NCBI GenBank assembly: GCA_034509755.1
Contig: CM067545.1
Coordinates: forward strand, 48,043,062 to 48,107,061
DNA: 64,000 bases
Reading direction: 5' to 3'
Origin: Anisodus tanguticus
Taxonomy: Eukaryota; Streptophyta; Magnoliopsida; Solanales; Solanaceae
Shown one piece after another: positions 10,225 to 19,182 of this stretch. How positions within the stretch are numbered: the first letter of the stretch is position 1; each line of letters starts with the position of its first letter. The translations under genes and the position numbers were made by a program. The notes beneath the pieces are model-generated. The model was not told the origin of the DNA and made no database searches. It saw only the letters and a program-made list of their open reading frames with translations.

Positions 10225-10801
10225 TTAAAATTTAAACAAAAACGGTCCTCCAGAATTTTTGGACTTCCAGTTAAAGACAAAGACGTGTTAAATACCAAAA
10301 ACAAGAATAAAATAAGATAAACCAGATTGATCAATGTACTGGAACACGATGTTGTTAATGATGTTGGCAACATTACAAAGTTAAACAAGCATTATGAGAC
10401 TCCAAAGATTTTCTGATTTGGCAGATGATACTTCCGTATATGTTCCCTATGAGACTGATCGCTGGACTAATGTAACATTTTACCATTGTCCTTAATCAAC
10501 TTAGTTGAACACATACAGTTTAAAAAAATATTGAGGAATTTTCAACCTCTTTTTTTAAGCACATGGTACTCCTATAGAATAAGAACGATACCAATCTTAG
10601 AGCTTTGCTCTTTTTGTATACAACCAAATCTTTTAATAGAGGTTTCGCCTTCTTATTTTGTCCTTTTAGAGTCATGCTTGAATCTTTTGAAAAAAATATT
10701 GCAACATCACTACAACACTTATCCTGTATATTGACTCAACAGTAAATGTTATCCAGAATGTTGGGACAATATTTCGGACATCTACCTAGCCTGTCTTATT
10801 T

Positions 10802-12399
10802 TCAAAGGAAACAGAAACCAAGAGATTTTTTCAAGCTAGAAAATCTCTCATGATCTAAAGGTTTGGTAGAAATGTCAGCCAGTTGACAAAGAGTATCAAC
10901 ATGTTCGATTTGAACTAGTTGTTTTTCCACTAAGTCTCTTAAAAAATGATGTCTTATGTTTATGTGCTTTGTACGTGAATGCTGAACAGGATTTTTGGAA
11001 ATATTAATAGCACTTAAATTATTACAGTACAAAATCATGGAGTTATTAGATATGTCATAGTCATCTAGCATATGTCGTAACCAAATCAGTTGAGCACAAC
11101 AACTTTCGGCTGCCACATATTCAGATTCGGCAGTCGAGAGTGATATACAATTTTGTTTACGACTGTACCATGAGACTAGATTATTGCCAAGATAGAAACA
11201 CCCACCACTAGTTCTTTTTCTATCGTCTACATCATCGGCCCAATCCGAGTCACTATATCTTATTAGATAAGGATTAGTGTCTTTGGAGTACCACATTCCC
11301 AAGTCACTTGTACCTGCAACATATCGAATTATACGTTTTACAGCATTAAGATGAGATACCTTGGGACTGGGTTGGAACCTGGCGCAAACACATACGCTAA
11401 ACATGATATCGGGGCGACTGGCAGTAAAGTATAAAAGGCTACCTATCATAGATCGGTACAATGTTGGGTCAACATCTTGTCCAACATCGTCTTTACATAC
11501 CTGTTGCGTAGAGCCCATTGGAGTCTTCATGTCTTTAACATTTTCCAAACCAAATCTCCTAACAAGATTCTTGGCGTATTTGATTTGAGATACAAAGATC
11601 TCATCTTCATTCTGTTTAATCTGTAAGCCTAAGAAAAATGTTAGTTCTCCAACCATGCTCATCTCAAATGTTGTCGACATTGCTTCAACAAACGACTTCA
11701 CGAGTGATTCTGTAGTCGAACCAAAAACAATATCATCAACATATATTTGAGCTATTATTACATCTACACCGTGTCTTTTAATAAATAATGTTCTGTCAAT
11801 TTCTCCACGGGTAAAACCAAACTCAACAAGGAAGTTAGTTAGATGACCATACCATGCACGTGGTGCTTGTTTTAGTCCATACAAAGCTTTCTTGAGCTTG
11901 TACACATGATGTGGATGGTGAGGATCCTCAAATCCCTTTGGTTGTTCAACATAAACTTCTTTGTCCAAGTATCCATTGAGGAAGGCACATTTAACATCCA
12001 TTTGGGCAAGGTAATCTTTAGATAGCAAGCAATAGCAAGAAGAAATCTTATTGACTCAATTCTAACCACAGGAACGAAGGTCTCGTCATAGTCAATACAT
12101 TCTACTTGTGTATATCCTTGAGCAACAAGTAGAGCTTTGTTCCTTACAATCTTCCGTAACTCATCTGATTTGTTTTTGAATATCCACTTGGTCCCAATAA
12201 CATTCGTGTTGTTGGGTTGTGGTACCAAGTCCCAAACCTCATTTCGGGCAAATTGTTCAAGCTCCTCTTGAATCCAAAAATTATCTTTTAATGTTTCCCC
12301 AATATTTTTAGGTTCCAAAGTAGATGTAAGATAAGAAAGACTTACCTGTTGGTATATGGTGGACATACACACATATCTTATCATTTCTCGGTAATTCAC
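10802..12399 (-). pseudogene. pol: Copia reverse transcriptase and RNase H, one frameshift
   Basis: Two overlapping frames (12399-11872 and 12028-10802) make up the RVT_2 reverse transcriptase and RNase H. The first carries VWDLVPQP, GTKWIFKNK and ARVKGY-like ALLVAQGYTQ. Near 12010-12030 the frame shifts, and the second continues with AQMDVKCAFLNGYL, LYGLKQAPRAWY, the catalytic IYVDDIVFG and FFLGLQIKQ. RNase H follows with SDSDWADD, SLSTAESEY and DISTKPL. The C-terminal 408-residue part is fully open. The DVGQDVDP insertion between RT and RNase H is encoded by an ATGTTG/CAACAT module (11461-11487). One repair of frame would be needed for activity, so the enzyme from this copy is inactive as it stands. 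Confidence 0.9.
11461..11487. repeat. Partial palindromic module inside the RT-RNase H linker
   Basis: ATGTTG at 11461, CAACAT at 11470 and 11482 (steps 9 and 12). It lies in an open reading frame and adds an acidic peptide (DDVGQDVDP) without breaking it. Confidence 0.75.
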
Positions 12400-12443
12400 T
12401 GGCTCTTTCCCTCTTGTACGCCTCTTCTAAAAAACTCCCCCTA

Positions 12444-14072
12444 TCACCTGGTCGGGTGATGGTTCCTTCTAATCCTCGATGGAGGGTCTCTTCTCACTTG
12501 ATCATTCAGTTCAGTAGCAGACTCTTCCTCGATTTCATCCCCTGTGTCCTCTCTTTGAGGTTCAGATATTTCTTCTGATGTTGGGGCAACATCTGTTTCT
12601 TCAGTGGGTTGCTCCTCTTCAACTGCAACCACAATGTTGTTTTCTGAAGATCTACCAGATATATCCAGCAGGTCATCAAAAATAACATTGACTGACTCTT
12701 GTATGGTCTTTTTCTGAAGATTGTATATCCGATACGCATGGCTATTCTGAGAGTAGCCAACGAATATTCCCTTGTCACTCTTAGAGTCAAATTTGGCCAG
12801 TTTATCACTGTCATTAAGAATATAGCACACACACCCAAAGACATGAAAATACCGCAATGTAGGTTTCTTTTCATTTAACAGTTCATAGGGTGTCATCTTG
12901 GTCCCTGGCCTTAAATAGATTCTATTAGTTATGTGACATGTCGTGTTCAAGGCTTCTGCCCAAAACCTCTTTGACAATTGCTTAGAACTCAACATAACTC
13001 TAGCCATTTCTTGTAAAGTTCTGTTCTTTCTCTCAGCAACCCCATTTTGTTGTGGTGTTTTTGGTGCCGAAAATTCATGGAATATGCCTTTCTTTTCACA
13101 AAATTTTGCAAAGTTTTGATTTTCAAACTCCTTTCCATGATCAGATCTAATTCTGAAAATCGAAGAATAAAACAGATTCTTAATCATAGAGTAAAGTATT
13201 CTAAACATCTCAAAGGTTTGTGATTTTTCCTTTAAAAAATAGATCCAAGGGAATCTGGAAAAATCATCTACTATCACATAAGAATATCTCATCCCTCCTA
13301 GGCTATCTACCTCGATTGGACCCATAAGATCCATATGCAATAATTGAAAACAATGAGACGTACCTGAATGTTGTCCGTCATGTTGGACAACATTGTGAGA
13401 GACTCGGGTCTGCTTTCCTTTCAAACAATCTTCGCACAGTGTTTTATCTTTTGGATCCAGTCTGGGAATGCCTCTGACAGTTTCAAATGAGACCAGCTTC
13501 TCCAAGGTGTCGTAGTTGACATGTCCCAACTTTTGATGCCAAAGTGTCAAGTCACCTACCTTTCCGGAGTTGCAAAACTCTTGTCTACCGACTAGATAGC
13601 AATTATCTCCCGTTCGGGTTCCTGACATGACACATTTATCTGCAGAATCTATAACCTTGCATCCAAGCTTGTTAAATTTCACCTCGAGATCATCATCACA
13701 TAGTTGGCTTATGCTAAGAAGATTAGCAACCAAACCTTCTACATAAAGAACATTTTTCAAGGCTGGTACATCCGAAACATTAAGAGTTCCTTTACCAATT
13801 ATCTTACTCTTACTTCCTCCTCCAAAGGTCACGTATCCTCCATTGAAAGCTCCATACTCGTTCAATAGACTTTTGGTACCTGTCATATGACGTGAGCAGC
13901 CACTATCAAAGTACCAAGACCTTGTAATGTTAGTACGCAAAGCAATTATGCACACATTACATTTCAGATTCAGTTTGGGTACCCATTCTTTTTTCTTCCT
14001 TCTGCTTTCAGGCTGGTTGCTTTGAATGTTGTCAGTGATGTTGGGCAACATTACTGACGACATTTTAGGCAA
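12444..14072 (-). CDS. pol: Copia protease and integrase
   Basis: A 542-residue open frame. WYFDSGCSRHMTG at about residues 53-65 is the aspartic protease active site (DSG). LWHQKLGHVNYDTLEKL marks the GAG-pre-integrase zinc region with HxxxH and the later CEDCLKGKQ. The integrase core shows LLHMDLMGPI (first Asp), IRSDHGKEFEN (second Asp) and PQQNGVAERKNR (Glu), so the DDE triad is complete. The C-terminal part has the FGCVCYI and KGIFVGYS blocks typical of Copia integrase. The end is a disordered acidic linker holding one palindromic module (12578-12592). A stop at 12444 separates it from the RT. Confidence 0.92.
   Translation of the reverse strand: MPKMSSVMLPNITDNIQSNQPESRRKKKEWVPKLNLKCNVCIIALRTNITRSWYFDSGCSRHMTGTKSLLNEYGAFNGGYVTFGGGSKSKIIGKGTLNVSDVPALKNVLYVEGLVANLLSISQLCDDDLEVKFNKLGCKVIDSADKCVMSGTRTGDNCYLVGRQEFCNSGKVGDLTLWHQKLGHVNYDTLEKLVSFETVRGIPRLDPKDKTLCEDCLKGKQTRVSHNVVQHDGQHSGTSHCFQLLHMDLMGPIEVDSLGGMRYSYVIVDDFSRFPWIYFLKEKSQTFEMFRILYSMIKNLFYSSIFRIRSDHGKEFENQNFAKFCEKKGIFHEFSAPKTPQQNGVAERKNRTLQEMARVMLSSKQLSKRFWAEALNTTCHITNRIYLRPGTKMTPYELLNEKKPTLRYFHVFGCVCYILNDSDKLAKFDSKSDKGIFVGYSQNSHAYRIYNLQKKTIQESVNVIFDDLLDISGRSSENNIVVAVEEEQPTEETDVAPTSEEISEPQREDTGDEIEEESATELNDQVRRDPPSRIRRNHHPTR
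13368..13393. repeat. Partial palindromic module inside the integrase region
   Basis: ATGTTG at 13368 and 13380 (step 12) and CAACAT at 13388 (step 8). It falls between the pre-integrase zinc region and the DDE core, in frame. A sister copy lies at 14026-14051 with the same 12-8 pattern. Confidence 0.7.
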
Positions 14073-14120
14073 TATTCTGAGTGCAGAGTTTTAAAGTTTG
14101 TAGCAGTAGGGCATAAGATG

Positions 14121-14747
14121 TCATGTCTTTTTACAGAAGCTACATACAAACTTCGATCCAATCTTAGTGATCTGAGAATAAGTCGGATTTTCTTTGACAA
14201 ATTTTATCCTCTCAGTTTGACTATGGATTCTGGAAGTATTTTTTTTACTAGGAGATTGGTACCCAAGCCCAGCTCTTGTAGGTTTATTGAAGTTTAATAT
14301 TTCATCCAGTTTGGAGGTTCCCATGTTGAGCCTTTGAAAGGTGGTCTCAGCTACTTTCAATCGTGCACGAATCTTACCAATCTCTAGGTCCTTCTTAGTA
14401 AGTGCCACCTCTAATCGGTTAATTGTGCATTTCATATTGCTATTCTCAAGAGCCAATAATTTTGCTTTTGAGTCTAGTTGCTCAGATTCAGTTATTAAGG
14501 CTTTACAAAGATTTTGTAATTCCTTTATCACGTCGTCTTTGGAGTCAACTAGATCCAAATTTATAGCTTCTGATGAAGAATTAAATCCACTAAAACAATT
14601 TACATCAGAATAGTCAAAGTATACATACCTCTCTGATGTTGAAGTCATTCCAGATGTTGAGTCTGATGTGGTTCCAGATGTTGTCGCAACACTGTCCACA
14701 ATATCTTCGTCGTCGGACAGTGAATGTTCGAACATGGCTGCCAGCAT
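14121..14747 (-). CDS. gag: C-terminal gag segment with coiled coil
   Basis: This 208-residue frame continues gag after a stop near 14772. The first 45 residues are Ser/Thr/Asp-rich (TTSGTTSDSTSG), encoded by a run of ATGTTG modules (14636-14692). Residues about 70-150 form a leucine-rich heptad pattern (ELQNLCKALITESEQLD, then LALENSNMKC), predicted to be a coiled coil. The end has a Lys/Arg-rich stretch and CSFCKK, possibly half of a zinc knuckle. Sirevirus gag proteins are known for long coiled-coil tails, and this fits. Confidence 0.65.
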   Translation of the reverse strand: MLAAMFEHSLSDDEDIVDSVATTSGTTSDSTSGMTSTSERYVYFDYSDVNCFSGFNSSSEAINLDLVDSKDDVIKELQNLCKALITESEQLDSKAKLLALENSNMKCTINRLEVALTKKDLEIGKIRARLKVAETTFQRLNMGTSKLDEILNFNKPTRAGLGYQSPSKKNTSRIHSQTERIKFVKENPTYSQITKIGSKFVCSFCKKT

Positions 14748-14771
14748 TGCCTATGGTTCTTCTTCTTGATC

Positions 14772-15863
14772 TCATTCCTCCTCTTCGTTCTCATCATCAC
14801 TGAGAGTTAGCCACATAACCTTACCAATTTTTCTAAGGGTGTTTGCACACTCATTAGAGTAGTATCCCCAACCCGAGCATGCATGACACTGCACTCCCTC
14901 GAGTTGTTTTGGATTGAAATTGGTACTGTCGGAGTTAGATTTCCTTAGTGGATTGGGATTTCTTTGCTCAGAAGGTGACATATTCGGTTGTTTATTGAAG
15001 AGTGGATTTTGATGCTGTTTGTATTTGGCTTTATTTTGATCATTGTTGATCTTTCTCACCATCGAATTGAATCGACAAGTAAGTAAGGCAACAGTTGCAC
15101 CATTTCCCAGTTCCTCCAAGTTTTCTTCCTCGTTTTCCAATTCAGTTTTCGAGGTTTGTCCTTGGAGTGCCAAAGTCTTGTCTTTATACAGATTTATTTG
15201 GCTCTTCATGTTCATCTCATATGTTTGAAAGATGCTCATCAATGCATTTAGATCCATAGTAGCAAGATTATGGGCCTCTTCAATAGCACAAATCTTAGTA
15301 TTAAACCTTTCAGGAAGAGATATGAGAGCTTTATCCACAAGTTGTGTGTTGGTTAAAGGAGAGCCAAGCACTTGACACTGATTAGCAATGCCAATTAACT
15401 TTTCAAAGTAGGATTTTATCTCTTCAGATTCTTCCATCCTTAAGCGTTTGTATTGGCTCAAAATCATGCGAAGCTTTGTACATTGTACACTCAAAGTACC
15501 TTCACAATGAGTTTGTAAGGTCTCCCAAGCTTCCTTGGCCGTAGTACAATTCTGGATGAGTTTAAACATATAGAGATCTACCCATTCAAATATCGCATTT
15601 AGAGCATTTTCATTGAAGCTCGCACTGTTGATCTCTTCCGCGGTCCATTCAGATTCGAGTTTGGTAAGTACATCACCATCCTCGTCTGTTGGGTACTTAG
15701 GGATCACATATCCTTCGAAAACTGATCTCCACGCTCGAACATCAATGGATTTGATGTGCGAACGTAGTCGAATTTTCCAATAGGCATAGTTAGTTCCGTC
15801 AAGAATTGGAAGTCTACCAACGTTTTGTATAGTTGAGTCCATAGCCGAAATATTTAGAATCAA
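14772..15863 (-). CDS. gag: Copia gag, N-terminal part
   Basis: A 363-residue frame starting 20 bases after the primer site. LPILDGTNYAYWKIRLRSHI near residue 20 is the DUF4219 start of Copia gag; the UBN2 domain follows (AKEAWETLQTHCEG, then LRMILSQYKRLRM and ESIEEI-like EEIKSYFEKLIGIANQ). Near residue 325 the zinc knuckle reads CHACSGWGYYSNEC, where the usual His of CX2CX4HX4C is replaced by Tyr. That change may weaken RNA binding. The frame stops after an acidic tail (DDENEEEE) just before the coiled-coil part. Confidence 0.88.
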   Translation of the reverse strand: MILNISAMDSTIQNVGRLPILDGTNYAYWKIRLRSHIKSIDVRAWRSVFEGYVIPKYPTDEDGDVLTKLESEWTAEEINSASFNENALNAIFEWVDLYMFKLIQNCTTAKEAWETLQTHCEGTLSVQCTKLRMILSQYKRLRMEESEEIKSYFEKLIGIANQCQVLGSPLTNTQLVDKALISLPERFNTKICAIEEAHNLATMDLNALMSIFQTYEMNMKSQINLYKDKTLALQGQTSKTELENEEENLEELGNGATVALLTCRFNSMVRKINNDQNKAKYKQHQNPLFNKQPNMSPSEQRNPNPLRKSNSDSTNFNPKQLEGVQCHACSGWGYYSNECANTLRKIGKVMWLTLSDDENEEEE

Positions 15864-15884
15864 ACACTTATTGTATCAGGTGTT

Positions 15885-15897
15885 GGCTCTGATACCA
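15885..15897 (-). other. Primer-binding site of the Sirevirus-like element
   Basis: On the minus strand TGGTATCAGAGCC starts two bases after the LTR end. It is an exact match to the usual site for the 3' end of plant initiator methionine tRNA, which primes minus-strand DNA synthesis. Confidence 0.88.
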
Positions 15898-15899
15898 CT

Positions 15900-16838
15900 T
15901 GTTAGGTCCGGGGCTACGGATAAGCAAGAGTACGTAATAATAAAACCGTAACAGCTAGAATAATTAAAACAGTTTCTGGATGTTGCCTTCAATGTTGTGT
16001 CAACATCTGAGGCAACATTGTGATAAAACAGTTATAAACCTTTATAGAGTAAATGCAGCGAAAAAAGTAAAGAGACACAATGCTTATATTTTCAAGGGTA
16101 TATATTAATATATCAATATATCCCTTGATGGTCAATGACCAAAGAATTGTATAAATTATATATAATTACAAATGAATTTTACAAGATTGAACAATAAACG
16201 CGAAAAGAAATTACAAACAAAAGTGAAGTCGCAGATGACTTCAGCCTAAAGTTAAAAGATCTAAAAAGACAAATACAACATCTTCATTACAATTGCTTGA
16301 AGTATAAGCTTGATCTAGAATCTGGGCAGCAATAGTAATGTGGGACTAGATGTTGTTATACTACTTTAGGCTAAGTGTGTTGTTCCAGTTTCTAAGGTGA
16401 ATATCCGAGAGCTCTCTTGGTAATTCTTCTCATTCAATTCTGGATATCGATACTCTGAAGCTCCCCTCTATTTATAGTGTGGAACTTCCCTTGAAATCAT
16501 CACTGATTGGCTGCGGATGTTGAGTAAAAGAAGCTTCAGCTTGGACCGGTTCTTGCTCCTTAAAAAGCTCAACGTTCTGGACTTGATCTTCACGCTGCTT
16601 CCTCTCCAAACTTTGAATGTTTCTTTTACCACGTTTTAAACACAACATCATTGTAAGCTTGCCTATGTCGTTTTTTACTCACAGTAACACAACCTGTTTT
16701 GGCCGGAAGAATAGGTAAAATCGTTACAGAGATGTTGTCAGGAATGTTGTCACAACATCGCAGGCAACATTCTTATTTTCATAAGATGTTGCCCTGAGCA
16801 TTTACAGATGTTGTCACAACATCCATCCAACATCAACA
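15900..16838 (-). repeat. 5' LTR of the Sirevirus-like element
   Basis: This copy matches 6761-7693 along its length with scattered substitutions, such as TGTTAGGTCC against TGTTGGGTCC at the inner end, and a small insertion near 16116. It ends on the inner side next to the primer-binding site and on the outer side next to GTGAC. It should hold the promoter that drives transcription towards lower coordinates. Confidence 0.92.
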
Positions 16839-16843
16839 GTGAC

Positions 16844-18560
16844 AAACAAATTTCTTACAAAAATTAATAATACTAAATTTGAAGTCAAATTTCTTTTTCC
16901 CCTATAAACACTTAAATTTCTTCAGGTCTAGTTTAGATCCAAGCATTCATACCGAACCTGGATAATTGTTACAACTTTTAAATAATCTAACAACATATAT
17001 GTAAGGTGGATTGAATCAGAATTCAAGTGTATTCTTACGGTAATATTTATGAAATATAAGATGCGGTTAAAATTCAGCGTTGCTTCTCTTCTTTTCTCCA
17101 TCTTCTGTCAATAGTCATATGAAATAGCCAAACAGGCAATCACCTGTAAATGAAAGTTCAAATTTAATATAAGAAGTTACTCAAATTACATTCACCCCTA
17201 TCCCCCGCCCCTCCCCCACCCCACACACCCACCAAAAAATATGTCAAAACTATCACTCGTACTCCGTTTGACAGCTAAATTTGTTTAGCTTGAGATTCGT
17301 TTTATAAAGTAATTTTTTTACCAAAATTAACATAAGTTAATATTGTTGTCTGAGTAGGAGATATTAACTATTGCGACCATACTTATAATAATTTCTCACC
17401 ACATCAATTAAATATTTGGAGGGTACAAGATTTTCATTTGATTTTAGGTAAAACTAATCAATTTATAATTTTAAATTTATTTCTATACAAGGATGGAATG
17501 AAAATAAATTTGTTACCCAAAAAATAATATCACAGATGAAATATAAGGAGTTACTCAAATTACATTCAGCAAACCCCCCCCCCCCCCCCCCCCAAGACAC
17601 ACACACCCAACACAAAACAAGAATGTCAAAAACTAGTCCGCATGGGCAGCTCAATTGGTTTCAAGGGGGATATTTGGAGCAAAGACCAAGGATCGAATCT
17701 CGTCAGCGGCAGTGTGGGGGTTTCTTCTTGAAATAAAGGAGGGCCCCTTGTGCGCAGCGTGATACTGGTCTAACCTTTGAAATCAATTGAGTCACCATGA
17801 TTTACCTCCTTCACAGACCTGTCGGACCGGGGTGTGGGGGCTCATGGGGTAGCAAAGAATGTCAAAAACTATCACTCATATCCTGTTTAACAGCTAAATT
17901 TGTTTAGCTTGAGATTCGTTTTATGAAGTAATTTTTTATCAAAAATAATTTAAGTTACTATTGTTGTCTGAGAAGGAGGATATTAATATATTGTGGCTAT
18001 ATTTGTAATAACTTCTCACCATATTAATTAAATATTTTGGGGGGTTACAAGATTTTCATATAATCTTATGAAATTAATCAATTAGAATCTTAAGTTTATT
18101 TCTAAATAAGGATGAAATGAAAAACAAATTTATTATCAAAAGAATAATAATTTTTTTACCAAAAGGATAAAATGAAAAACAAATTTGTTATCAAGAGAAT
18201 AATAATTTTTTTACCAAAAGGATGTAATGAAAAACGAGTTTGTTACCAAAAGAATAATATTACTAAATCTGAAATCAAATTTCCTTTTGCACTAAATATA
18301 CTCAAAATTCCTTTTGGGATTAAGTTAATTTACCACATTGAAATTATTTGGATTAACTTTAGATTAAACCTAAAGCATTACACAATAAATTTCGCTAATA
18401 TTTAAAATAATCTAACAACGTACATGTATACCAGATTAAGTCAGGAATCCACCTTTTCTCCATCTTCGGTCAATGTTATCACACTAATTAGATGATCAAC
18501 TAATATGAAAGTTCAAAATTAAATATATTCCGACTTATAACAAAAATATGAAATTATAAA
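16844..18560. repeat. AT-rich tandem duplications between the Sirevirus and ATXR5/6
   Basis: The block that starts TTACTCAAATTACATTCA and runs through GTCAAAACTATCACTC and TTTGTTTAGCTTGAGATTCG appears at about 17172-17545 and again at 17545-18135, the second time interrupted by a SINE. Three shorter units of about 54 bases (AAAACAAATTTGTTATCAA type) follow at 18107-18270, and the 18243-18480 stretch again resembles 16842-17110. A C run of 20 lies at 17574-17593. No coding potential is seen. Confidence 0.7.
17636..17854 (+). mobile_element. tRNA-derived SINE with 17-bp target duplication
   Basis: Body of 219 bases flanked by AAGAATGTCAAAAACTA on both sides (17619-17635 and 17855-17871), a perfect target duplication. 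GGGCAGCTCAATTGGT looks like an RNA polymerase III A box and GGATCGAATCTC like a B box, about 40 bases apart. The rest is a tRNA-unrelated body with GC-rich segments. I cannot assign the family by name. It inserted inside a unit of the tandem repeat described above. Confidence 0.85.
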
Positions 18561-19182
18561 ATATAACATAATTTAAAAAGTGAGAATCTCTTTTCTTCCA
18601 TACCAACAAAGGAAAATTTAGATATGAGACAAGTAACGGTTAGATAGTAGCTTGTTTTGCCAAATTGGACCTATTTTCTGAAGGAACTTACACAATTACC
18701 TATATATGAAGTTACTTAAATTATATTCAGCTCCCCTACAAATATAATAAATATCAGTTTGACCCCGTTCTTTCCTCTAAAGTCTAGAGCCTAAAGCCCC
18801 GTTTAACGGCTAATTAGTGTACAAAGTACAAACTAGAAACACCCAACAGTGCGCACATTAAATTCCGTGCGCTCATACAGTGTGCAGATTAGCCTTATAG
18901 CAACTCCTGCCACGTCATCTAACGTCAAACCACCCCCCTAGGGGGTCACCCAGGGTGGGTGGGTATCATCTGTTTCACTTTTTTTTTTTCATTTTCGGCT
19001 TCTTTCTTCTCTTCTTCTAAACACACACTGCAATATATAAGAGAAATGAAAACAAAAAAAAAGAAACCTCACAGTATTAAATAAATGAAATTCGAAATTG
19101 AAAATTAACAACAACTATATCGTTTCTCATTCCCAATTTACCCTCAGAGTAATAATTTATTTTCATTTTCGCCGCCATTTCA
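18561..19182 (+). promoter_or_regulatory. Upstream region of the ATXR5/6-like gene
   Basis: No coding potential. AATATATAAG at 19032-19041 is a plausible TATA box about 150 bases before the start codon, in a pyrimidine-rich setting (CTTCTTTCTTCTCTTCTTC just upstream) typical of plant promoters. TTTCGCCG at 19167-19174 fits the E2F consensus WTTSSCSS and lies nine bases before the ATG. A short palindrome CCCCCTAGGGGG sits near 18936. Positions of the transcription start are inferred only. Confidence 0.45.
19167..19174 (+). promoter_or_regulatory. Candidate E2F site
   Basis: TTTCGCCG matches WTTSSCSS. E2F control of ATXR6 in S phase is reported in Arabidopsis, so the match is in the right gene, but an eight-base degenerate motif can occur by chance. 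Confidence 0.35.

Larger units (their letters stand above)
6761..16838 (-). mobile_element. Complete Sirevirus-like Copia retrotransposon, about 10.1 kb
   Basis: Two near-identical LTRs (6761-7693 and 15900-16838) flank the element, and GTGAC occurs directly outside both (6756-6760 and 16839-16843), a 5-base target duplication. Reading on the minus strand the order is 5' LTR, primer site, gag, protease, integrase, RT and RNase H, then about 3 kb with an extra coding region in the envelope position, a polypurine tract and 3' LTR. Gag-PR-INT-RT order makes it Copia. The large size, the extra gene after pol and several polypurine-like motifs point to the Sirevirus (SIRE/Maximus) lineage. The two LTRs differ at a few percent of positions plus one small indel near 16116, so insertion is fairly recent. 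Stops and at least one frameshift break the polyprotein, so this copy is probably not autonomous. Confidence 0.93.

Noticed and set aside
17574..17593. C20 run as a G-quadruplex or regulatory signal
   Set aside because: It is an uninterrupted homopolymer next to CACA repeats and most likely slippage in a repeat unit; the sister unit has a broken C-rich tract.
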